Source: Acridotheres tristis (taxonomy: Eukaryota > Chordata > Aves > Passeriformes > Sturnidae). From it: 64,000 bases of DNA. Positions 49,421 to 60,980 of the stretch are shown one piece after another. Made by a program: the position numbers and the translations under genes. The notes below the pieces were generated by a model that was not told the DNA's origin, searched no databases, and was given only the letters and a program-made list of their open reading frames with translations. Positions within the stretch are counted from its first letter, which is position 1; every line of letters starts with the position of its first letter. The stretch spans positions 4,787,001 through 4,851,000 of the forward strand of contig CM072908.1 of NCBI GenBank assembly GCA_037013685.1, read 5' to 3'.

Positions 49421-50899
49421 TGAATATGAACCATGTCAAATGTAGTTCATGAGTGCTGGCACCTTGAGCAACTTGTCCCTGCTCACTCTTAGTTCAGGGC
49501 TATGGTTCAAAGCACTGCCAGGTACCAGCCAGTTCACCAGTGAAACAAATTATTTCCAATTCAGTCACCTCAGAAAACAACTTGTGGTTTCAAAATGTCA
49601 CATTTCCCTCTGACCTTAGCTTTACATAAAGTTTACCAAAATAGTTTGACATGATTTCCTTTCACATGAAATCAAATTTTTTGGTTGACCAAAGTTTATG
49701 TGTCTCTCATTTGTTAAAAGAGCCACTAGAATAAGGTTATTTTTAGTGGAATTGAAAAGACTATTTCTCTGATTTGTGCATCAGCTGCCCAATCAAGAAC
49801 TGATGGTTTATTTAGGTCTGGGCTCTCACTGTCAGCAGTGCAGGTAACACAGTGAGCAGGCACAGACACAGCAGTTAACCTCTCTATTGTGTGTTTAACC
49901 ATCTGTAAAATTGATATGATCCTAGTTACCTGCCTGACACAGCTGGACAGAGACTTAATTTTTAATCAAGTCTGTTAAAACACTTGGATCTCATTGTATA
50001 AAAGATGCACCAAGAACCAAATAGTTTTATTAGGGTATTAATGCCTGTATAGCTTATATTATGTTCCAAGAGTGACACACAGTGAATTATACCAGTGCTC
50101 TAGAAATAACACATAAAAGGAAAGAAAGTATCAAGAAGCAGAAGAGATGTACTGGGATGGAGAACAGACTTTGTGACAGTCTAGGGTTCCTTCATCCCTA
50201 TTAATTATACATGTGGAGCAACTTGTTAATGCATTTCTAAAGACATGTTGACACAGGCTCAGCCCTCTCTCCTGGCCACAGGCTTTTGAATAAATTTAAC
50301 CCCAGGAGCAGAAGAACTGGACAATGTGGCTGGAGGCATTTCTATAACAACCAAAGTGGAGCAGTGGTGACACAACAGATTTGCTGGCTCGGAGAGAGGC
50401 AGTAATGATACACCTGCGTGGCAGCTGGGTATGAATAATTTCTGTTCAGGGCCCTGGCGTTACATTTCAGGCTCATTGTCCGTGGAATATGACCAGGTAT
50501 TATTCTCCATGTTATTTCTCTACCCCCTATGCCCTACAACACTTCCAAAAATAGTGATAAAAATACTAAATTTCACTAATAAAGTCCTTAAGACCTTCAG
50601 AAGTAATGTTAAATGGTAAAATATAACTGTTTATGTTTAACAGCCAATGGAAATGGAAACCAACAAGGAATTCTATTTCAACAGATTGCATAATATATGC
50701 TACAGTATTCAAACCTTCCCTAATATTTTCAAGCAAATTTGACACTCTCTGTGTGCTTTTCAGGCACAACCACCCCCTCCCCATAAAATTACCAGTAATT
50801 ACCTGTAATTACTGTTCATTTCTGTGGAGGGGCAGTGTCTGCCATGCAGCTCTGCTCTGGGAAGTGACTGAAACTGCAGTTTTAGGAGTTTTCCTTATC

Positions 50900-51055
50900 A
50901 CAGAATCATGGAATGATTTGGGCTGGGAGGGACCTAAAAGCTCATCTCATCTCATCCCACCCTTTAAGGGTTTAAGGGACACCTTAAACTGCCCCAGGAT
51001 GCTCCAAGCCCTGTCCAGCCTGGCCTTGGACACTGCAATGGGGATTTGGCAGTCT
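50900..51055 (-). mobile_element. CR1 LINE 3' end
   Basis: The plus strand reads CACAGAATCATGGAATGATT, TGGGCTGGGAGGGACCTAAA, then CCAAGCCCTGTCCAGCCTGG and CCTTGGACACTGC. This is the reverse complement of the 3' end of a CR1 element, so it lies on the minus strand. 5'-truncated to about 155 bases. An AATAATAA-rich tract follows at 51070-51105. Confidence 0.9.
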
Positions 51056-54000
51056 GTAAATAAAGAAGGTAATAATAATAAATAATAAGGTCTGTAAATA
51101 ATAAGGTACACCTCAATGAGCTATGAACTATTCCAGGAGATGCAATCATCAGCTCACAAGATCTTTATTGTCTCTTTTTTAGAGTCACTTAGGAAATTAG
51201 AACTTTCCACATAAAAGCCTGGAGAGGTTTAAATTAAACAAAAAGTGTCACTCCTTACTGGATGAGACATCCCACTGTCAAAACCATGACATTAATTTGA
51301 TCATTTTAAATTGCTGATTCAGTCACAGGGAAGTTCCCCCCCCAGAGCATTGGTGTCTCAGACAAGTTAAAAAATAAATTTTTAAAACAACCAAAAGACT
51401 TAAGCAAACACTTTCTAAAGCAATGACACATTCTGAGTGTGGAAACATCCTGAGGAGCCTGAATGTGCTGAGCACTTGCTGCCTGGAAAATGCTAAAATT
51501 GAAGGCACCCAAATGTATTCAGTGTCTTTAAAGCTCCTAAATCTTAAATTTAACATCACTTCTTGGCCTGAAAGCCAGATCTCAGGCACAATATGAGTTC
51601 CTGTGGAGAAAAATGTTTAAAAACATAACCAGAGACATGATACCATTACCAATATAATGGCTTTGGATTGTGTTGGTTTAGTGAGTCCTTTTTCCTCTTC
51701 CTTTCCCTCCCCATGCTGTGCAGAAATATCTTGAACTACTATGAGGATTAAAGCTTTATCCACCAAAATATCAGGCCCAATGCATCCAATCCAGAGTCAA
51801 GCAATCCTGCAGCTTTAAGCTGGTAGTTTGTGCTTACTGCTAGAATTTATGGAATGACCAGACTAATATTTTTCACTCTTTAATCAATATAAATTGGCCT
51901 CTGGACAACATTTAAGATCAATCACATCAGTAAGGGACACATGTCACTGTAAAAATTCACTCTTGCTTCTATCATTCAAGTTGCTTTGGTCAATCTAAGC
52001 TACAAGACATTTCTTTTTTTTCCCCTGATCCACTGGCACAAGCATGGAAATGACTGAAAGGTTTGCTGACTGTGTGACTTTACAGGAGAAAGTTTTGAGA
52101 AGAGCACAGTTTCAGCTGTGTGACTACAGGTGGGAACCCCTTTTAAAGAATGTTACCTATTGCTTCTTTAAATAAAGATCTGTTTGGGAATTCCAAATCT
52201 CTAACACTTTTAAGTTTAAGAAACTGCTTACAAAAACATCTGTGAAATGGCAAAAAACTGATGGAAATATATTTTTAAAACCTAAATAATCAGTCAAGAT
52301 CTGCTAACAGCCTGTGGGCACTGGAAAAAATGTCTGTCTTGTGGTGCTAGAAATCAGTAGTTGCCACATTGTGTAGAATGAGATAATGGGAGCAGATTTT
52401 CAGAGATCTCGGGCAAACTGGAAAAAAAATGCAACTACTTTACCCAGGCAATACTACTGATATTTAAGGAGATACCCACAGCACAGACAGGAGCTCTCTG
52501 GACTTTAAGGAGTTAATGTTCTCTTCCTCTTGCCTTTTCCCCTCTTCCTCTCCCCCTGCCTGGCTCCAGCACTGGCTCTCATCTGAAGGGCACAGACACC
52601 CAGTGAGGTTCACATGATACCACTGACAGCAGCATGATAAACCTATTTCTGACAGTGTGGCAAATTACTATTATGAAATCCCAGTACATTTGATTGCAGA
52701 GTGACTTTCAGAGGGGATCACACTCAGCAAGGTTATGGAGGGCTCAGTGTTTACTGCAGTAATGCTGACTTACTGGAAAATAATATCAAGAGCTCTTTAA
52801 ATAAAAAAAAAGTTGGGAGATTCCCAATTCAGAAAACGTTGGCTGAATATATCCAACCAGGCATTTTGTTTCTCTAAAATGAAAGGGAAAAAATGATCAG
52901 TGGGAATTCTTAGGTTGGATTTTTTTTTCTCGTTGATGAAGGACTCTGTGAAATGTGTTTGCAAAGAGGTTCACTCAAAAGGGATCGTGAACTTGAGGCT
53001 GTCCTTCCCCTCCAGCATTTCTCTCTCCAGGTGCTCTGTCTCTCCCCATTCCAGCCAAAGGTCAGGATCTCTGTACAGTGCCCAGGTTCAAAGGACAACA
53101 AGATTCAAACAAAAAACCAAGACAGAAGCAGAAGTGGGAGGAGACACAGGAGTCTCTGGGCTCAGAAAGTCTGGATTTTGTAATAAAAGAAGAATACCTG
53201 AAAAAACAAAATACCACTGACCCACCTGCTGAATTATCATCAGCACCCAGGGGGTGTTATAACATGGAGATAAACTGTCCCTGCCCCAAATAATTTCCTT
53301 TTAAACTGACTTGTGGGGTGACTCAAGCAGAAAAATCAAAAGGAGCAGGCATAAAGGGAGGAATTTTATCACACCTGTGAGCAGCAAGGTATTTTCACAG
53401 TGAAATAAGTCTTATTCCATTATCTACTAAATAAATATGATTATTACTTGGTTTTTCTAAACTTTAGTAAAATTAATATAATAATAGAATTATGACAACA
53501 CAGGTAAAGCTCTGATTGGTTTTCTTGGTTTTATTATTCATTATCCCAGTAGCTGCCTTTGCTCAGGCAAAGGTAAAATTAAGGGTGTGGCAAATTCAGT
53601 TTTTCCTCTTTCTCCTCTTCCCTCTTTCCTCCCTAATTGAGGAACAACTTCAATATTGGTTGAAAAACATCTGCCTGCTCTAATTGTGAGTACAAAATCC
53701 AAAAGCCCCTCAAGTTTAGGCAGAAGCTCTTTGGTTTGTATGGGGTTTTTGAATGGCAAAGATAAAAAGCCCCCAAACACCTGCAATTTCCTCATCTTAG
53801 CACATTTTTAAGTTAGGCCAGAACATGTCAATCAATAGATCAATATAGAAAAGATTCTCTTTCCTAATTATCTCAATTTTCTCGGCCATGTAGAGCACTC
53901 ACATGATCTTTATTTTGGGATACTCATGCAAGAGACAATCTCATCTGCTGGCTGGAACGTGCCTGTTCCAGTCTCCTTTGGGTTCTTTTCCCAGATGAGT

Positions 54001-54986
54001 TAGGGAACTGATCCCTGAGCTTATTAAGTGCAGACCTGCAGGTTTTTCTGTACTCTGCCTCCCCTGTGAAATGTGTTTGGGTGAGGATGCAAACAGCTGC
54101 CACAAGTAGGTGGCCAGAGCCTGTCACAGTTTAATCTGCCTGACCAAATGTCTGGGGGTGGATGTGGAGCATCCACAGCTGTCTTTCTATAAAGGCTATT
54201 TTTTCAAGGCATGTGTTTCTGGAATTGGTTTCCCAGGTGGCACAAGTGTTCAAATATCCTCTGCAAACACGGATTTTGCACTTTGCTGTAAGGCCCAAAG
54301 GTGATTGTGTCTGAAATCAAACTCCTGATGGCAAAAGCTTTGTTGTAACCCTAAACAGAGAGATAGGTGTGTACCCTAAATGGATAGTTACTGCCTTTCC
54401 CTATCTGGGAAAGGGGAAGAAAGGACAAATTTGGGATATTTTTGCATCTCTGGCAGGATAAATGTGACTTTTACTTCAGTGGGGTGAGGGTGTCACCTGT
54501 GAGCTTTGGAGGGAGAGGTGCTGATGCTGAGGGGGGAGATGCTGCTGTGTTGGGTGGGAGCTGGCAGGGTGGGCACTGCTCCTTCTTGCAGCAGCCAGAC
54601 ATGAGGCTGTGGGAGCTGTGAGCCAGCCTGCAGGCACAGAAACCCTCTCACTGCAGCTGCTGAACCTGCAGTTCACGCTGCAAAATCCACCAGAAGGGTT
54701 GAGCACTGTGCTCTGCAGCAGGGAATTGACCCCTTGCTTTAGGAAGTGGAGATTTGCAAGGGTTTTTGTAAAAAAACTCCTTAAAAGTCTCTGTGTCCCT
54801 AATGCTGAGCTCATATCAGTGACCTGTCTGTAGAGCCACCCATTGCTGCCAGCAAATGCTTTTGGGGGTACTTCAACACAGTTGGGGATACTTAAATATA
54901 AGATGTTTGGTAAAATATCAAAGAAGAGGTCACAGGGAGCATCCAGCTTTCAACCAGGGGCTTTTCCTCTGGAACCAAAGGGAAAA
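51056..54986. other. Intergenic; no gene recognised
   Basis: AT-rich with short pyrimidine-rich stretches (for example 52524-52560 and 53603-53630). No domain-bearing open frame. Confidence 0.6.
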
Positions 54987-55101
54987 CACTGGGTGGTGCC
55001 ACACAGAGATCTGCCACCAAAATCTACTGATGGCAGGTCCTGGTTTGGAGGCTGGGATGGGAGAATTGGGCAGAGTGGGATTTAATCTACACAGAAAAAG
55101 T
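54987..55101 (+). repeat. 110-bp dispersed or duplicated motif, copy 1
   Basis: Shares ACACAGAGATCTGCC, CCAAAATCTA, TTGGGCAG and GATTTAATCT in the same order and spacing with 56878-56990, 1.9 kb away in the same orientation. The surrounding sequences do not align obviously. It is either a local duplication or two members of a dispersed family. Confidence 0.75.
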
Positions 55102-56204
55102 GGAGTGACAGGGGACTCTGCTCCCCAAAGCTTTGAAGCAAAAGTAGAGAAGTGAATACAAAAAAAGACTTATTGGGAATCATCAGGGTCTAAAAATAGA
55201 ATTATTTTTATCTGCAGCAGTTACAGTTCTAAGAACAGTGTGGTAACAGCCTGACCATAAGTTTTACAGCCAGTTGAAAGATTTCCACTGTTTGCAATTC
55301 ACTTTGGACCATATTGTATGCAATTCATCTCATGATGTAGAAATCCTGATTTTCCCCTGGAAATAACCCTGTTGGGTTGTATATTTTATGATGCCATTTC
55401 CAGCAGAGTATGAAGACAATGACAATGCTGGTTTCAGAGGAAATCTTTGCTCAGGTATTTCAGCTTAGTCATCCCCTGGCTGATCCTACAGTAAATCTGC
55501 ATGTCAATATTTATCTTATATAGGCCATCTGCTGTACTCCTGACACAGGAATTCCAAAAGATATGGGAAAATGAAGAAATAATTTCTGCAGAATTCTAAA
55601 AAAAGACAATAATTATCAACAGTGGGTCTCCTTAAAATAGGCCTGGAAGTTTGCTGTGACTCAATGTGTTTTAAGGAAAGAAAAATGTTATTTTAACGAT
55701 GAGGCCAGCAAATTCTATCCTTTAGATTCCACAGCAGTAATCTCTGTAAAACCCATGATTTAAAAGCTGCTATTTCTCACCATCTCAAGCTAAGTACACT
55801 TTTTTATTCTACCAAATCTGAATAAAATTAGAGCACTCTGCATAAATTCTCCCTGCCTCTTCGCCTGCTGTCTTAGCTCGAGGCAGAAGCAGATGCCTGT
55901 GATTTCTAAGACTGTCAAACCAGCACCATAAGCCAAAGTTACGTTCACCTTAAAAAACCACGAAATTTATTCCAGCTTGGTAACATGCTGGTCCATTATT
56001 TCACTTTTTTGATGCCAGTGTTCTGCTTTTAAAAGGCCATCTGAAACCTCACAGGCATTTTTGACATTTTCCCATTAACAGGGTTGATATTTGGGGGATT
56101 GAGACTGCTTTATGTTCAGATTTAAACTTTTAATACCTTAAATCTGTCATTGGTTCACTGGAAGATGCTATTTTTATTGTCCTCATGATCAGTTCTTTAA
56201 TAAA

Positions 56205-56234
56205 AAAAAAAAGGAAAAGAAAAAAAAAAAAAAC
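56205..56234. repeat. A-rich tract
   Basis: Nearly pure A run broken by GG and G (about 30 bases). No adjoining retroposed gene was recognised. Confidence 0.85.
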
Positions 56235-56877
56235 ACTGCTCATTTAATATTAATTGGAACATATTTTTCCCTGTAGCAGTTTGCTGATTATGAATTTCAA
56301 TGCCACAGAGCTGGGGTTGCAAATAGTGGCTATAAATAGAAAATAAGCCTTTTCTGTGAAATGCCCAGCCAGAGCAAAGGCTCATTAATCAGGGACCAGG
56401 TAGAGCCCAAGAGAGCCCAGGCTGACTCTGCTCATGGAAACACAGGCTGACAGAGCTGTCTGAATGATCAACCACAGCACTTTGCCCTGTGCACAGGGAG
56501 AAAGTTTAGTCAAGTGTTTAAAATATGGAAATACGAGTGAAAATGCCTGTGTTGTTTCTCCTGCTGACTGGCTGCAGGCACATCCCCTCCCTGTCATTTA
56601 CTCACTGACAAAGGGCCACCTCCCACATGAAAACCCATTGCTCATTATAGCAAAAAGAGTAAAAAAATTACACCGCGGAGTGTGAGAGTGTGTAAATCAC
56701 GTGCCACAATTAAAAAGTTTATGTTAAAACCAAGCAGGTCATTTTGGGCTGGCTGCATCCTTGGGTTGTGTTCCATGTGTCCTGTAGTGAGGGCATTGGG
56801 TATAGGCAGAAAAAAAAAATTTGAGGGAGGACAGTGAGTCCTCCTGCTCCCTTGGGCCTCAGCCGTGGAGCAGTGAA

Positions 56878-56990
56878 CATTGGGGGTGCTACACAGAGAT
56901 CTGCCTCCAAAATCTAATCCAGACAGCTCTTGGTTTCCAGGCTGAGACTGGCTAATTGGGCAGGGTGTGATTTAATCTGTAAAGAAAAGG
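56878..56990 (+). repeat. 110-bp dispersed or duplicated motif, copy 2
   Basis: Partner of 54987-55101 in the same orientation. It carries small insertions and substitutions, so the duplication is not recent. Confidence 0.75.
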
Positions 56991-59900
56991 GCTGCTTTGT
57001 GCTGGTAGCTTAAAACCAAGCCTAGTTTACTTTCGACCCTACTTTGACTTCATTTCTACTCTTAATAGAAATAAGAATAGTAACAATGGCACCTCTCAGT
57101 GTTTCAAAACATTGGAAAAGCTGAATCCTCTGAGCAGAGACGTGGCAGGGTTTGAAGGAATATGTAGAAATTCCTTCTGCTTAGGAGGGGGACTCATTTC
57201 CCTGACATCAGAGGGGCTCTGGCCCACTGGGACCTTAGCAGAGCCTGAGCTGATGGCCAGGGGTGGCTGGGCAGGGCAGCACTGTCAGCCCAGGGACCAG
57301 GAGCACTAAAGCAGATCCAATTGTGCCACCTGCTGCTCCCCTCCACTCCTACAGCCCCCCATGGTCACTCTGGAGCCAGCCCTGGGCTGCTCTCACCTGG
57401 CTGGGATTTTACCAGCGGGGTTGTTGTTGTGTTTAAGCCTTAAAAAAAACACCCAAGGGAATCAGTTAAGCGTTTCACTTTCAATATTTATACGAACAGC
57501 AGGAATGCAAACTGTCCCTGCAGCATGTGGTGGTAAAGGTGATGAAGAACACCCACACCTGCCTTACAAAAACAAACCCTGGGGTTGTGCTAAGTACATA
57601 TTTTAAAGGAAAATTACTAATAATACCAAGGAGATTGGAGTGAGAGCACTGATGTAACCAAAGGTTATTATTGACATAACTAAAGGTGCTTTCAAAGCTC
57701 AAGCATTTGAGGGAACAGAAGTAAAATGCAGGTTTGTTTGTACAGAGCAGTGGGGGTTCCCAGCAGCCCTCTAGACATCTCCAAGTGAGAAGATTAAATT
57801 AGAAAGCTGGCTCTGTGGGCAGTTACCAGCAACCAGCATGTGCAAATCCATGGCTTCTGTATCACTGTAGGAGCCCAAAATTGCTTTACTTTTAACTCTG
57901 AAAATCCAAGATTTTCTCCTTATGTGCTGCTAGGCTGAGGCACTCATGCAGCTGAGGCAGTGCCTGGCCCTTAGGATGCTTCTCCATGAGCATTTTCCTG
58001 TTGGTTGTGAGTGTTGCCCACATTGAGGGGAGCTGGGAGCACAAGGCTCTCACCTCCCACGGCAGCAGAACCTGACAGTGCTGACATCAAGGATGTTCAG
58101 GTTGTTTGGCACTTAAAGGAGACTGTGTCTGATTCCTTCATGGACCTTGAGCCTCCTCTCAGGCCAGCCACAGTCAAGGACAAGGGCTCCTCTCAGGTCA
58201 ATGATCACTTTATAAATACTGCTAACTAAATTTAGTGTCAAATCTGCTGTGAAAATCTACAGCTTGTAATATTTACCTGACAGGGATCCAGACCCTCCTG
58301 TCCAAATACAAAGTTCCTTAAATTAGACACGAAATGTGTAATGAGGCAGCAGCTAAATTACATATTTACAGCACTGGAGCAGGTAAGTACATATTTGCAC
58401 AGCCAGTCCTGGGCTCTTATTTTAAAGAAGTTGACTGGCTTGTTCAGGGTGTTTTTAAAAGTGCTGATGGAATACCAGAGCTGGGAGGTTTGGGATCTCT
58501 GTGTGTTTACAGCAAGTTCTGCTCAATCAGCCCAGCTTCCACCCAAAAACTGGGAGCAACATTTCTGGGATCTATTTCTTGGATTCAGTCCTCAGGGGTT
58601 CTTGCAATTGAAAGAATATGTGACAAAAAAAGAGCAACTCCCTCTAAAATGACTGTGGCCAGAGATTCTTCCCTTCTTAACAAACATCAGTGCTCCCAAA
58701 CAAACAATACTTTTGTATTTATGTAACAATTTCCTTATGGGTCATTGTTAAATGGAACTTGGGTCCCTCTCTATCCAGAGCCAATGTCCCCATCACTGCA
58801 ACTACAAAATTATGTCATTTATACCCCACCAGGGCACTTCTTCTCTGCACCAACAAGCTTAAGAGTTGCATCACAGTCACATATTAAAAAATGTAATTCC
58901 ATTCTGCAGCACTTCTTCAGTATTCCAAACTTATTCCTTTGTGAAGTAAATTTCCCTCAAACAGCCTTTTGAACTTGCCTAAGTTTTAAATCATAAGAAA
59001 GCAAGAAAAAAGGAAAGAATTGAGAGAATGTCTTTATCAGAGTCTGCTCATTGCACAAGCCAGGCTCAGGATGTGCTGGTACAATTTTGTTGCTTTCAGC
59101 TGCTCTTGGAGATAAGTGGCTCCTTCAAAATATGACTGTGATGTATAAATTAGTAAGATGTTTCTGCAAAAAACGTGTCACTGTGGGAAAGTTTATGCAT
59201 TCTTTGTTCAGGTGAATAAGCAGGGCCTTACTCTGTTTAATGGTTAACTTGATCTTACTGGGATCAGTGGGTGTGGTCCTCTGTGCCCCTGTCCAGAGCT
59301 GGGTGATGCAGATTTTGCTTCAGGTATTTGCTGTTTGATGAAATTTCTCATGGGAACTGCAGGTCCTGATGATGGGTGATGGCATTCCTGTGAGAAAAGC
59401 CACACTGTCTAGGATAGAAGGACCAAACATGAATTATTTTGAAAAGCTATTAAATTAATTTTTCCTCTGAAGTGTTTCAACCCCACATGGCAGCGAGATT
59501 GTCATCACAGGGATGTGGCAAGTGAAATCTGCTTGGCCTTATGGGGGGAATAAATAAGTATCAGTGGCATGGGTTTAAGATGGTCCTTTGAATAAAAAAC
59601 AAGTTTTGTGAGGAATGTGTGCCTTGTGTAAGCGCCATCAGAGAAAGCTTTTTCATATCCCTATGGAAGAAGGATGAGCCTGAATCCCAATCCCAAAGGA
59701 ATCAGTGGGATGAGCAGGTGTGGAGGACAGGACTTGGCAGCCTTTGTGTCCCATCAGGCAGTGCTCAAACACAAACACTCAGACACTGAGGCTGTTTTAC
59801 CAGTTCACTGACTTGGGGAGCTCTTTTTAGGCACCTCCCAAGGAATATCTGCAGCTCTGGAAGAATTCCTGACTGTGAGAACAACCTCTTTGCCAAGAGC

Positions 59901-60302
59901 CTGTTTCTCTCCTCCCCACAACGCTGCCACTGTGACCACCCTCACTCCAGGAGCACCCAGAGCTCCCAGATACTGCAGCCCTTGCCAGGCACAATCAGTG
60001 TTCCTGCTGGAATCCCAGCCCTGACTGAGGAGCTCAGTCCAAAGAATTTTGTCTTGTTTACACAGCTCATCCAGGCTGACACTGCTCTCCTTCAAGGCAG
60101 GAAATCAGCTGGCTTTGAGAGATGTGCATCAATTCCAGCCACCCTGCTGCCTCTTCAGTGTCACACACATTCAAACACAAGGCTGATCTGCAATCAACTG
60201 TCTGGAACATTTTCATAACAGACTTGTGTCCACACATCTCTTTGCTCCACAAAAAATTGAGGAGCCTTGTGCTCTCTTGCTTTTGAGACACGAGTGACCA
60301 CA
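56991..60302. other. Intergenic; no gene recognised
   Basis: No protein family recognised on either strand and no clear repeat ends. Ends at the target-site duplication of the LTR at 60303. Confidence 0.6.
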
Positions 60303-60980
60303 TGTCTTAGTTTGAAAGACAGGTGTTTGTTAAGAAAGGCAGGAGCCTTTCTTGAAATGGACAAGGTAAACCCCATCTCCAAATCATTTTAATTTTTTAA
60401 TTAAGGAGCTCTCAGGCAAAGATATGAGAATAGGAATAACAGTTCTTTACTAGGAAAAAAAACCAAAAACATTAATACACCAAACCAAACCAAACCAAAA
60501 CAAAAAAAACCCAAACAAACCCCAAAACACTGACAGAGTGAGAATCCAACCTGACCCCCCCCGTCAGTCAGTCAGGGCTGGTGCAGTCCCATTCCATGGT
60601 GGCTGCAATCCTGCAGTGACAGATGTGGTTCTGCTGGAGCAGGGCTCCTGCACAAGGTGCAGTTTTCCTCCAAAGCTCCAGGGATGATGTGCAAGGCTCT
60701 GGTTTTCCTCTGGGATCCAGTGGGAAAAGGCTGCTCTGCTGTTCCAAATCTCACCTTTGATCTGGGTAGGAAATGCTTGGCTCCTCCCCTGGCTGGAGCA
60801 TCTCCCCATGGGATGATGGAATTTGATCAGCCCTGCCCTGGGACTGCATGGCCATGGACAGGAGAGATCTCCTGGAGGGAGGATGGGCTGTGGGGAAGAT
60901 AAAGAACACTGCAACAGCTGGGTGAACAGCTGGGATAGAACACACACTGCTGGCCACATCCTGTATTGCAAGCCAAGACA
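60303..60980 (+). mobile_element. Solo LTR of an endogenous retrovirus (copy B)
   Basis: Opens TGTCTTAGTTTG and closes CCAAGACA, so the ends are short inverted repeats (TGTCTT/AAGACA). A perfect 5-bp target-site duplication CCACA flanks it (60298-60302 and 60981-60985). Length is 678 bases. It holds an A- and C-rich stretch at 60453-60525 that expanded relative to copy A. Inverted relative to copy A, 41 kb away. No internal retroviral genes adjoin it. Confidence 0.87.

Larger units (their letters stand above)
42321..50899. other. Intergenic; no gene recognised
   Basis: No protein family recognised in any frame. Contains the direct-repeat cluster at 44920-45009, an A/C-rich stretch at 46511-46560 and an LTR- or promoter-like region at about 49010-49420. 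The 229-codon open frame at 48514-49203 has no domain and runs into the latter. Confidence 0.6.
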
